A stretch of DNA of 64,000 nt from Chionoecetes opilio (taxonomy: Eukaryota > Arthropoda > Malacostraca > Decapoda > Majidae). Below are positions 32,520 through 43,625 of the stretch, in pieces; the stretch's first letter is position 1, and each line of letters starts with the position of its first letter. Below the pieces are notes generated by a model. That model was not told where the DNA came from. It saw nothing but the letters and a program-made list of their open reading frames with translations, and did no database searches. Both the position numbers and the translations under genes were made by a program. The stretch covers positions 301,001 to 365,000 of the forward strand of contig JACEEZ010012726.1 in the NCBI GenBank assembly GCA_016584305.1, written 5' to 3'.

Positions 32520-35500
32520 ATGGAGCGCTGGTCGGGGCGCGTGGCCCTGGTGACGGGCGCCAGCGCAGGCATTGGCGCCAGCGTGGCGCGCAGGCTGGTG
32601 GCGGAGGGCATGCGGGTGGTGGGCGCCGCCCGCAGCGTGGAGCGAGTGCAGGTAACGTCCCCCCCCCCCCTGTTATTGTTACTGTCATGAACACTGCACA
32701 CAGGCCAGGTACAGGCGGCTCATTACAAGGCAATACAAGTGTTACTATAGCTGATGATGCATACCATTAGCCAGGCTTCTGAGACGCCCCGCCGCGTGCA
32801 GGACATAAGACACTGTCTAGCTAGCCATGCCCCGTGCCTCCCTCACCCACGCCCACACTGTACACAGGCCCTGGCGGATGAGCTGAAGGGCCAGCCGGGC
32901 ACTCTGATCCCCATCAAGTGTGACATCACCAAGGACGACCAGGTGGTGAGCATGTTCGCGCGCATCAAGCGGGAGCTCGGCGGCGTGGACGTGTGCGTCA
33001 ACAACGCGGGACTCGCCGTCTTCAAGGACCTGCTGGGTAAGCCACCACTGCACACCTTGTAACACTTAACTGCCGGGATAGCCTGACTTTCTTGATCACA
33101 TGATGAAATAACCCTGCTAGGCGATAGTGTTGTGTGCCCCTGTGGCCATGCACCACCTGTGGCTGGGCCTGAGCCTTGTGTGGCCTGTGTTGGACAGAGG
33201 GCAGCCCCGAGGAGTGGCGCAGCATGCTGGACCTCAACGTGGTGGCGCTGTGTCTGTGTACGCGGGAGGCCGTGGCCTCCATGCGGGAACGCGGCGTGGA
33301 CGACGGCCACGTCATCCACCTCAACAGGTGGGTCCTGGGCCGGCCTGCCTTTCCTGCCTGGCTGCCTGGCTGGCAGCGAGGGATTCACCATGATATTACA
33401 CATCCCAGAGACAGTGGCGTAGCTATAGTCTATCGAAGTGGGGCACCTGGGTGGGTACAGCTGTGTATGGGGAAGGGGGGAGACACTGTGGCAAGCGGAG
33501 CTCAGGGGCATTCTGATGCCACATAGAAGGGTGTAAGGGCATATCGTCAGTCACAGCACCAAGCAGATTACGGCAGCAATGGCCAGTGGGGGGACACCGG
33601 ATTCTCATGGGGGGGGGGGGGGGGGGGGTTACGTGCCCCCACACCGTAGCTACACCACTGACTATAGCGGCGCTATAGCTAATCTGACGTTATGTATGGT
33701 AGAAAGGAGTAACAAGGCAGGAGCCATTACTTTGCAGGGAGGACTAAACAACCTCAAATCACACGTATGCTCTCACTCCCTCCCTTTCCCACTCAACAGT
33801 AGGGCCGCCAGGACATGATGACTGGCGTGGCCAGGGTTGGTCACAGATCTAGTGTGAGGTGGCCATGGCATTGCCATTAAAAAGAAATAATTACATTTTC
33901 ATTAGACCTCTGACTCCGATCTGAGGTGGCCAATGAGATTTCAGGGTAGGCCGTGCCCACCACTTAGATCCGCCACTGCCCACTCGTTCCTCTCACTCTC
34001 TCTTCCACTCCCTCCCTTTCTCTCTCTACTTTACTTACGTTGCAGAAATATGATGAAGAGCAACAAAAGCGTGGTTTGGCCAAAAGTTATCCTCTTCCTC
34101 CTTGCTGCCTGCAAACACGTCCTGCTAGCTTGCTGGCTCGCCGTCAACTGTCGCTCGTATCGGATTACTCAAGGAACTAAACACTGCTTCGAAACAATAA
34201 ACCTTTCACTGATTTCCTTCCCGTGCACGCCCTGACCTTTTGACCTTTGACCAATAATTTTTGACCTGTAACGTTATCTAAGTCTTAAATATTAGTAAAT
34301 GTGAGTTAGTATTAGTGTTGGTATAGTTTTGTAGCATCTTTTTCTAAGTTTATATTGATAGGGTTCGTAGGTGGCTTCGAATTCATTCGAACTCGTCGCA
34401 GAGGATTGTGGGTAGGATATCATCACTTTTTTTTTTTTTTTGCTGCGTAGTTTGTGGGTTGTCAAAGGATTGGATTGCTTTGTTAGCAGTGGCGTAGCTA
34501 GCTACCTATCAATGACGGGGCACCTGGAGGGCACTAGGCAAGCGGAGCTCAGGGGCCCCTTTGATGTCACATAGAAGGGTATATTCTAGGATCAGATCAG
34601 TGGTGGGTATTAAAGCCTTGTACAGAACACGGCAGCCATGGCACGATATTCTCATAAGGGGGCACGTGCCCCCCCCCCCCATGCCGACCCGCAGCTACGC
34701 CACTGCACAGATGCCAAAATACCTCTCTATATGCTACAGTGTGAATCACCATAATGATTGGTATAAGTGCAGATTAAACCAATACATCGATCACACCGAT
34801 CGGTGGTTTTAAATACCTGAACGTTTCGTTCTCATCATAAAGAGTATTTATAACCCCTACAACAGCTGGCAGAAAAGAAAAATAACACAAGAGGGGGGGA
34901 GACCCCCCCCCCCCCCCAGCGAGGTTAGGCTACGTAATCAATGCCCGGGTTAGGTTAGTTAACTAGCAGGGGGGTCTGGGGGGGCGCATCCCTCCCAGTT
35001 AGGTCAGAAAAGTATTGGTCAATAGGAAGTATTGGCTTAATTAAAATGCATATTTACCTCATAATTTTCCTTTTCCCTGACAGCCTCGCCGGCCACTACG
35101 TGATTGAAAAACCCGGCACACAATTTTATTGCGGCACCAAGCACATGGTGACCACCCTCACCGAGGCGCTGCGGCTGGAGCTGCGGCGCGCCAACAGCAA
35201 AATTAGGATCTCGGTAAGTTGTGTGAGCTAGAAGGTAAGATGGCCAGCTATCATTCCCCCGACAGGGAACTTAGTACTCATAGAACCGATCTATGGGTAA
35301 GGCTGAGATTTATTTGGCTGTATACTTGACTTCTCGCTCTCTTTCTTCTCTGTATGCAGAGCATCAGCCCCGGCGTGGTGGAGACAGAGTTCGCCGTCAA
35401 CACCGGCATGAGTCAGGACACGGCACGACAATACTACCAGGAGAGGCCGCGCATGCAGGCCGATGACGTCACAGACTCGCTCATCCACGTGCTGGCTGCC

Positions 35501-35722
35501 CCGCCCCACGTGCAGGTGATTACTACTTACTGCTTGCTTTCACGGGTACCTTTAGCGGCACACTGGATAATAATGATGTAGTCATGGTGAAATCCCTCCA
35601 TCTGTGTCCTAGGCGGCAGCAGCAGGGTTGGCGAGGCGAGGGTTGGTATATATTGGTACACGCATTGTAACACAACCATCATGTCTCCACAGATCCATGA
35701 CGTGCTGATCTGGCCCCTGTGA
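32520..35722 (+). CDS. DHRS11-like short-chain dehydrogenase/reductase, right copy (complete, 6 exons)
   Basis: Same enzyme family and 248-aa length as the left copy. Exons: 32520-32651, 32868-33036, 33198-33327, 35084-35213, 35360-35515, 35693-35722, all with GT-AG introns and matching phases. ATG 32520-32522 was chosen because [19 protein letters not shown] places the TGxxxGIG motif at residues 12-19, as usual for the family. Other residues: NNAG 89-92, Asn114, Ser144, Tyr159, Lys163; the SPGVVETEF loop begins at 190. Classical SDRs use these for NAD(P)-dependent carbonyl/alcohol interconversion; the substrate cannot be told from sequence. Intron 3 is 1756 bp because of two MITEs, against 341 bp in the left copy; intron 5 is 177 bp and lacks the insertion seen there. 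Introns 1 and 2 are almost identical between copies, so duplication or conversion was recent. Confidence 0.93.
33412..33660. mobile_element. hAT-like MITE, CAGTGGCGTAGC family, copy 2
   Basis: Within intron 3 of the right dehydrogenase. CAGTGGCGTAGCTATAG at the left, CCGTAGCTACACCACTG at the right; a G-run of about 22 lies near the right end. Confidence 0.75.
34487..34705. mobile_element. hAT-like MITE, CAGTGGCGTAGC family, copy 3
   Basis: Also in intron 3 of the right dehydrogenase. Starts CAGTGGCGTAGCTAGC and ends GCAGCTACGCCACTG. It shares both host flanks with 17596-17812, so these two are the same insertion duplicated with its surroundings. Confidence 0.78.
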
Positions 35723-36276
35723 GCGCCGGCGACCCTGTGGCTGACTGCACGGCTGACTGGTGAACACACACACACACACACACACACACACGAAAACTTT
35801 CTCATCACACACACACACACAAGTATTACAGGAACTACCACGTGTATGCCGACGGGTCTGTTGTAGCTTCCTTATGTTCTTCTGTTGCCTCCTTAAGGAA
35901 CATGGCAAACACTGTGGCTACTGCCTAGGCACTTACTTGTCTTGCATCCACGGCTGCTTCTCATGGGGAGGCATGAGGTCCTGTCACCTCTGGATCTTGA
36001 AACACAGGAACTACCACGTGTAGCTCTCACGGCCTCTTGTAGCTTCCTTATGTTCTTATGTTCCTATCTTGTAACACTTCCTTCTTTCTGAATCTATATC
36101 CTGAAAAATAAGAAAATAAATAATTTGAGCCCATCATGAAAGCCTAATAGAGTTGATAAGACTGCTGTGAGGCACTTTACGGCACTGACAAGGAAGCTTC
36201 TCGCAGCGCTGCTACAAGTCATGAAGAGTCATCGGAGGGAAAGTCATCGGCTGAAGTCCTCACTCACAACATTCTA

Positions 36277-36501
36277 CCCTCAACAACACTATAGTCGCCA
36301 CTGCACTTATGTCGCCAGGCGCCATATATTACACATTTTAGCATCACTACAGACTTGTATGTGCCCCTGAAGACAAGTACATAATATAAACTACTGTGCA
36401 TGCCTCTTCAGTGACACATACAAGTCTGTAGTGATGCTAAAATTCGTAATATATGGCGCCTGGCGACATTAGTGCAGTGGCGACTATAGTGTTGTTGACG
36501 G
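36277..36501. mobile_element. TA-flanked palindromic MITE, copy 3
   Basis: Inverted halves CCCTCAACAACACTATAGTC / GACTATAGTGTTGTTGACGG with TA at both borders (36275-36276 and 36502-36503). It is the duplicated counterpart of 16728-16956; the same asymmetric G/C difference at the ends is found in both. Confidence 0.85.
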
Positions 36502-36960
36502 TAGAGGTGCCCAGGTATAATGTTTGATGCAGCAAAGGAGAAAAAATATAAAAAACTCGATGAAACTGATGAGCAGGCATAGATATGTGCCGCAAACCAT
36601 GCATGCTCATGGCAAATATTTTTTTATCATTTGTCAATATTGGTCATTGTTTTTGCCTTTAGCTTACATCTTATGACCATCTAGCACTAAATAGTCAAAG
36701 ATCTCTGCTGCTCTATTCCCATCCACCGCCCTTCATTTCTCTCACACTCAATCGAGCATCAGTTATAGCAGTCATTCAATATTAATACTAATAGTAATTC
36801 ATAGTAATCTAATAGTAATACTAATACTGTTATCTGCATTGCAATATAGTGTGTCCTTTCACTACGATGTATGCAATAAAGAATGAAAACAAAGGCAATG
36901 GTTCTTTCCATCCATTCCTGTCAACAAATCTGGTGATCTGATGATGTTCAGGTCAAAGAG

Positions 36961-37035
36961 ACGAGTGCGCCGAGTGACTCAAGACGCCTGGAAACGGTGA
37001 GCTCAGAGTCCCGAGTTCGAGTCCCGCTGGGAGCA
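36961..37035 (+). repeat. tRNA-like sequence, copy 3
   Basis: GCGCCGAGTGACTCAAGACG and GAGTTCGAGTCCCGCTGGGA resemble box A and box B of a class II tRNA. Degenerate; related to 29974-30046 and 16196-16271. Confidence 0.65.
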
Positions 37036-37173
37036 AGCTCTTCTGCAATCATTACTCCCTCAAGAGTATGTGTGTGTGTATTCATCTAATTGTATTCATC
37101 TAATTGTATTTTACAGGGCCTGAGCAACGCTCGTATGGCCCCGTCTCCATATCAACATTTTGTATCATTCATC

Positions 37174-37379
37174 CTTAGTGTTTTTAAGTGTTAGCCGAAG
37201 CCACCACCCCGGGAGGCGGGTCACAAACCCCCGGCTAACACCCGGTACCCTTTCACTGCTGGGTGGGCAGGGGCTCGGGTTTTAAGGAAACAGCCCATTT
37301 GTTTCCGCTCCGCCCGAGGATCGAACCCGGGACTTCTCGGTTGTGAGCCGAGCATGCTACCCTTACACTACGGAGTACC
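37174..37379 (-). mobile_element. tRNA-Val-derived SINE, family V, copy 2
   Basis: The minus strand reads GGTACTCCGTAGTGTAAGGG, then an anticodon arm with CAC, then GGTTCGATCCTCGGGCGGAGC and the shared body. It interrupts the duplicated flank after 37080. Confidence 0.88.
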
Positions 37380-37401
37380 TAAAGTGTACTTTAGTGTGAT
37401 G

Positions 37402-37445
<44 letters not shown>

Positions 37446-37861
37446 ATATTATAGATACGATAAGGTGAACCTACAAATGATTGAGACTAATGAGATCAAA
37501 ATGACTAATGAGATATAATAAGAGATAAGTAATTAATTGGTTCACTAAAAGGGTAGTAGACCAATGGAATAAACCCAATATCGAAACCCTTATCGTCATC
37601 AGTAAAACACGTACGTAAGCTATAAGAGCAGGCTAGATAATACTATGAATGATTATGACAGACAGAATAATTCACGTACTCATGATGATTACGAAGACAG
37701 CGAGGCATTGAAGGGCACAGGAAAAACAGAGCGGGTCTTTATCTTATCAAACATTGGACATTTAAACAACAGCTGACTCCCCCCCTGCCCACCCACCCCC
37801 ACTCGCTCCTCCGGTTTCTGCCTCCTGTGCAAGAGAGGAAATGTAATGTAGCCTACTCAAG

Positions 37862-37892
<31 letters not shown>

Positions 37893-37896
<4 letters not shown>

Positions 37897-38064
37897 GACG
37901 TAGCTAAGGGGGGGGGGGCACGTGTCCTCCCATGAAAATCCGGTGCCCTTCCACTGGCCAGGGGCATCAGAATGCCACTGCGCTCCGTTTGCCTAGTGCC
38001 CCCCTTTACTTAGCTGTGTCCCCCCAGGTGCCCCCCTATTGATAGATACCTGGCTACGTCACTG
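37893..38064. mobile_element. hAT-like MITE, CAGTGGCGTAGC family, copy 4
   Basis: CAGTGACGTAGCTAAGGGG at the left, CCTGGCTACGTCACTG at the right. Both ends carry the same G-to-A type change in GGCG/GACG, so the terminal repeat pair stays complementary. It directly follows a (GT)n run. Confidence 0.75.
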
Positions 38065-39127
38065 TACAGAAGATGAAAAATAGTAACTACTGTTACGACC
38101 TGGCCTTGGTTCTTCACTCGCCCTAACATAAAGAAAAACAAAATAACGCAGCTCACTTGAAGTCTCAGTCAACCAGTGATGAGCAAAAAGGGTTAAAGTA
38201 AAATGAAGGTACTTGAGTGTATATATTTACAGTGAAAACTTAAATCAGTGGAAACAAGCAAGGCAATACACACCACACCACACAACACTACCGCCATCCA
38301 CCCAGCCATGAAGGGAAAAGAATGAATGAATGAATGAATGAATGAATGAATGGAAAAGGAAATGAATAATAACGTCGCAAAAGAACTTTTAAGATTGAAT
38401 GTAATTTCTGTCTAACCTCAAGACTCACGAAGCAACTGGGAAGTTGCTAGTTCCCACTGGGAACTGGCGTGACGGCGTGACGGCGTGTCTGCGCCGCCCC
38501 TTATATCTCGGCCTCAGCCTCCACTTGCCTGGCGACACTCACACTCGGGCTGGCTAACCTGGCGAGCCCTAAACTGCCTTGATCTTCCCGTGGAGGCACT
38601 TGTCTGCAGTCTTGTCACTTCACAACAACAACAAACCGTGCGGGAGATATTACATTCCCACAATGCACCGCGGCCAAACTTAATGTCTATTTATAAACAT
38701 TTTCTAGACTTCGAGGGTGGGGTTAATGTGCAAGATATGGATATGACTACCACACACAGCCTTCGCCTTCGCCTTCGCCTTTGTGTTCCCCGTGTAGTGT
38801 GTTGCCGTGAAACGCCGTCTGGGTATAATGCTTATTTTACTCCTCCAACTGAAACCCAGCCGTGTTACGACAACAAGAGATGGATAATTATATTATAAGT
38901 TGCCACCAGTTCAAGATTTAGCCTTAAAGTCTAAATCTTGAACAGAATGTTAATGTTTATCGACAAGATAGTAACGTGGATTTAATATTTTTCACATGAA
39001 TATTTTACCGAGTTAACACGGAATTAATTTCGGAGGACTGTGAGTATTTCCTCAACACACCTGATATGTCACCTGGGCTGATTAAACTACATAGAATTAG
39101 TTATATGACTTCAGATTTATTAATAAC
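38065..39127. other. Unassigned sequence, possibly LTR-like
   Basis: An open frame at 38485-38898 has no recognisable domain. TGTTACGACC at 38091 and a TATA-like CCTTATATCTC at about 38500 recall Gypsy-type LTRs, but I find no second LTR, primer-binding site or Pol frame. (GAAT)n lies at about 38325-38352. No gene supported. Confidence 0.35.
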
Positions 39128-39692
39128 TAGCCGAAAAGCCTACTTTTTGGCTAGACTTTAGACTAGGGCGGACTTTTTGGCTAGCTCCTGCGGAGGGCTA
39201 TTGGTGGGCCGAAGGCCCACCAAACACAGACTCTCCAGATAGCCCCTCCACCCATTCACTCACCCATTACCCATCACCCCCTACACATTCACTCACCCAT
39301 TACCCATCACCACACACCCATTCACTCACCCATTACCCATCACCCCCCACCTATTCCCTCACCCATCACCCCCCACCCATTCACTCACCCATCACCCCAC
39401 ACCCATTACCCATCACCCCACCCATTCACTCACCCATTACCCATCACCCTACACAAGGTTTCCTCAATTCTCGCAACCCACTTATTTTTTTCACAATTCT
39501 CGCTTATAGGCTACTAAAAATAAAAATAAAAGTAAAAGTGATCGGATCATCCCCAAAGTGGCCTTAAAATGTTCCCCTGGTCGACCTGGTTCCAAAACTG
39601 CGCCATATGATGGGATTGCGCCACTGGGGGGCGGAACCTATCGCGGACACACAGACAGACAGACACACACACTTTCGCTTATATTATTATAG
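39128..39692. mobile_element. Unclassified retroposon-like element, copy 1
   Basis: Begins TAGCCGAAAAGCC, has a GC-rich hairpin (GGTGGGCCGAAGGCCCACC), an array of (CCCATTCACTCACCCATTACCCATCAC)-like units at 39240-39450, a conserved block with GGGCGGAACCTATCGC, and the end ACACTTTCGCTTATATTATTATAG. The copy at 60686-61389 has the same order. No coding capacity; class unknown. Confidence 0.7.
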
Positions 39693-41220
39693 ACAAGCAC
39701 ACTTCTCCATGGAAGATATCACTATAGACTAATGGAACCTTGGAAAAATACTAGGAGGACGTATTATATGAAGGAAAATGGATCTAAAAGCTAACACACG
39801 AGGAGAGCATGATTTGATACCCGGAACGACACGCACACTCGAGTAAGATTCTACCACATCCGTCACTACAAGTGTTTTAATGTCCTTTCACAAGACGAGT
39901 GGTCGTGGATGAACACAACGCCGTTTCAAGAAATAGTTCTGATTCACACGTGGAAGTCACTGATGGACACACCACTCCGTTTCACATACACTATGAGATA
40001 TCACTCACCCTAATGTGGCGTTTCTCCTGTCCTTTCCACTTAAACTAACACCAAAAATAATCATAACAGCATGACTAGTTGGGAAATAAGGAAGGAGTGT
40101 AAGAGTATCGTATGTCTGCGTTAAACCATGTGGCCGTCACTTCAAGTTGAATTGCAGAGAGTTCGCCTGAGTGGATCAGAAGTCACTCTCAATTAACACG
40201 GCAATGATTGATACGCGGAGCTACTCAGTAATAAGTAACTGTTCTAGTATTTGAAATTACAACAAATATATAAACGGACGGGTGGGGAGGGGGAGAATAA
40301 AAACTACACCTTACCTGAGTGGATGGGAGATCAGAAGTGACTCACATGGCTGGGGTGGTGGCGTGGCGAGGCCCGCGCGGGGGGTGGGGGGGGGGATCGG
40401 TCTTCGTACGTTATCGCCCTGACTTAATACCATTGACAGTGAACGATTAACACCCGGGGTAGAATGTGGGAGCAAAAGGAATACTTTATGAATAACAGTG
40501 TAATAAAGTCTTTCAATTGATAAGAAAAATTTGACTGGAAAGAACAATTTAACTCTCGTTATTAACTCAAAACCCAATTGCACATTCGCACCATTCTCCC
40601 AGGGTAAGGTTGTTCGAGAATGTTTTAAGAAAAGAAAGGGGCGCTCATAATTTTAGTGTTATCGCGGAAAACTTCTGAGGTCCACTGCTTACGGAAGATC
40701 TGTACTCTGAACTCGCAAATATCCTAAGAATTGAGTGGGGTTGACAAATAGATTAACGTTGTTATTGGACTTCGGGGCAATGTGTTTCATGAGAAAACAC
40801 CTTTCGCGAATTTAAATATACACAAAGATAACTGGTTCGAGTTGGTTTTACTAGGGTGGGGGGGGGGGAAAGAACGAGGGAAGGAGAAAGAAAGAGGGGG
40901 GGAGAAAGAGAGAAAGAATATGAAAGAACTGTTACAAGGAATAAAATTCACCACCTAAACAACTGTACCTATGCTCACTTAGCCTAGAATAAAGAAATAA
41001 ATTGTTCTTAAGACACTACACATCTCGGGATACATTATACGTAATACTGGCATTACAGTAGTGCTATCTCGGCGGTGTGTAGTGCATGATGCTGCAACAC
41101 TTACTGACATCGATAGTGTGGTAGTTCGTACATCCACATCCATTATTGTGGTTATCCCTTCAAGTCTTAGTTTTCTACAGTGTTATGTAGAAGGATGGAG
41201 GGGTAACGCTGGTATAATAC
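39693..41220. other. Intergenic sequence, nothing recognised
   Basis: Mixed AT-rich sequence with G-runs at 40376-40395 and 40857-40905. The minus frame at 40311-40583 shows no domain. No gene supported. Confidence 0.4.
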
Positions 41221-41221
41221 G

Positions 41222-41432
41222 CAAGAACATATGAACATAGGAGCTGCGTACAAGAGGCCGTGAGACCTACACGTGTTAGTTCCTGTTACTTAACACTACC
41301 TACATCCACCTTTCATCCCCATCCATGACACTGTCCAGCCTCCTTTTAAAGCTCCCTATTGACACCGCACTAACTACCTGACGACTGAGTCCATTCCAAT
41401 TATTTACCACCCTATAAATACTCAAATACACA
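41222..41432 (-). mobile_element. LINE 3' end (CR1/L2-like) fragment, inverted copy
   Basis: The minus strand matches 18870-19140: the NWFTxRVVNDWN-type coding end and a (TTCATATG/TTCTTGC)-like tail. Frameshifted and 5'-truncated. Confidence 0.7.
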
Positions 41433-41499
41433 GACGATAATGCATTGGTAAGGGAATTTCAAAAGGAGGGACGGCCAGTAGGTAGAAGATGGATTGATT

Positions 41500-41640
41500 G
41501 TAATGCCAAATAATTGAGAAATGTGCCAGACATCAGACGTCATATGGCTCTATGGCAAAGCATAAAAAGGGGAGGGGTTAGAGATAAAGATTGATTGATT
41601 GATTGAATGCAAAACAAAAGTTAAATGTGCCAGCCATCAG
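41500..41640 (+). repeat. Short interspersed repeats with (GATT)n
   Basis: Two consecutive pieces of the family at 19975-20152 ('atgtgccagacatcagacgtcatatggctctatggcaaagcat' and 'atgtgccagccatcagaggtcat'), each preceded by GATT repeats. Confidence 0.65.
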
Positions 41641-41987
41641 AGGTCATACGAGTAGGTAGAAGAGCAGTACATGTAGGAGGGCAGAGAGATAACACCTGAC
41701 TGGAGGGAAGGAGAAGATATTCTTATTCTTTTCTTCCTTTCTTCTTTCTACAAGCCTTCTTTTTTCCCCAATTTTCCTTTTTTTTCCTTTTAAGCCAAAA
41801 TTTCCCTCAAACAGGTAAATTTCCCTGCATCTGGCAACACTACTCCTACATCACACTATAGTCTTTCCATTTTATCAAGTCACTTGGAGAAATTATCCTC
41901 CAACCACCTTCGATTATTAGTAAAGTGGTAGTTTTGTCCCCCCCATTGTGAGGGAGGTATTGTTCGCTCACCATAGGGAGTGTAGGA

Positions 41988-42180
<193 letters not shown>

Positions 42181-42408
42181 TAATGGTAATGGGTAGAAAT
42201 TAAAGCGACTTGATACATTGGACAGACTATACCAAGGCTTAATTAGGGAATAAAATCTCTCCCTTGGCCTTGCACACTACCTTCTTCAGTGCTAGGGGCG
42301 GACAGGCTGCCACAAAGACACCTCGCCTAAAGACTATCGTGGACGACCCGGGTACTGAACCAGCGTGTGATTGTGGCTGTGGTTGTATAGAGGTGGTGGG
42401 GGAAGAGG

Positions 42409-43117
42409 GAGGGAAGGCCCCATTCACACGAGGGAGGAGGGAAGGAAGGCCCCATTCACCCGAGGGAGGAGGGAAGGAAGGCCCCATTCACACGAGGGAG
42501 GAGGGAAGGAAGGCCCCATTCACCCGAGGGAGGAGGGAAGGAAGGCCCCATTCACCCGAGGGAGGAGGGAAGGAAGGCCCCATTCACACGAGGGAGGAGG
42601 GAAGGAAGGCCCCATTCACCCGAGGGAGGAGGGAAGGAAGGCCCCATTCACCCGAGGGAGGAGGGAAGGAAGGCCCCATTCACCCCGAGGGAGGAGGGAG
42701 GGAAGGCCCCATTCACACGAGGAAGGAGGGAAGGAAGGCCCCATTCACCCGAGGGAGAAGGGAAGGAAGGCCCCATTCACCCCGAGGGAGGAGGGAAGGA
42801 AGGCCCCATTCACCCCGAGGGAGGAGGGAAGGAAGGCCCCATTCACCCCGAGGGAGGAGGGAAGGAAGGCTCCATTCACCCCGAGGGAGGAGGGAAGGAA
42901 GGCCCCATTCACCCGAGGGAGGAGGGAAGGAAGGCCCCATTCACCCGAGGGAGGAGGGAAGGAAGGCCCCATTCACCCGAGGGAGGAGGGAAGGAAGGCC
43001 CCATTCACCCGAGGGATGAGGGAAGGAAGGCCCCATTCACCCCGAGGGAGGAGGGAAGGAAGGCCCCATTCACCCCGAGGGAGGAGGGAAGGAAGGCCCC
43101 ATTCACCCCGAGGGGGA
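42409..43117. repeat. 32/33-bp minisatellite, about 22 copies
   Basis: Units GAAGGCCCCATTCACCCGAG plus GGAGGAGGGAAG. Variants at one point read CACACGAGG, CACCCGAGG or CACCCCGAGG; the last adds one base and shifts the frame. The ORFs of about 250 codons here are artefacts. Confidence 0.97.
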
Positions 43118-43625
43118 AGTGGTGACGTAATTCCTGAGTAGACATGTTTATGCAATATAGAAAACCTGAACCCTGCCTAGTGAAACAAGACGATGCTTGC
43201 CACGCCCTGTAGGTGAGGCCCCGGGGCTGTCACAAGGCCATGGACAACACTGCGATGGCTCGGGGGTTCATTGCTTCTGTGAAACGATGTATCCAAGGCC
43301 AAGGTATGCCAATGAGATTTCTGAGGAATAACATGAAATTTCTCAGAGAAGACAACCGGGCACTGAGTATTAAAAAGTAAGATGTCATTGAGCACCGTCG
43401 CCTTGCCACGGGCCCGAGCTGTTGCCTCAACTTGCAACGTAAGAGTAGGAAAAATAACGAACGAAAGTATTTTATAAACATTTGATAAAAAAACGCAATG
43501 TGTTGCTTCCTCAACAGCATATAAACAATATCTGTTTCCAACACATACAAACTCGCAAAAACATGCATCAACCTGCATTATAAGCCTCTATAGGTGTGTT
43601 ACTCAGGCGGCGGTGGTGCCCGTGC
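43118..43625. other. Spacer between two minisatellites
   Basis: Unique-looking sequence of about 500 bp. The minus frame at 43177-43578 (133 codons) has no recognised domain and no clear splice context. A coding exon cannot be excluded. Confidence 0.4.

Larger units (their letters stand above)
35750..37075 (+). repeat. Segmental duplication arm downstream of the right dehydrogenase
   Basis: Inverted match to 16139-17480. Contains (AC)n at 35765-35820, two CR1-like tails (35840-35890, 35990-36065), a TA-flanked MITE and a tRNA-like stretch. Confidence 0.85.

Noticed and set aside
38091..38900. Solo LTR of a Gypsy-type retrotransposon
   Set aside because: TGTTACGACC start and a TATA-like box are suggestive, but no matching end, second LTR or target duplication was found.
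42264..43141. Two plus-strand ORFs of about 250 codons
   Set aside because: They are translations of the 32/33-bp minisatellite; frame changes follow the one-base unit variants. No non-repetitive protein part.
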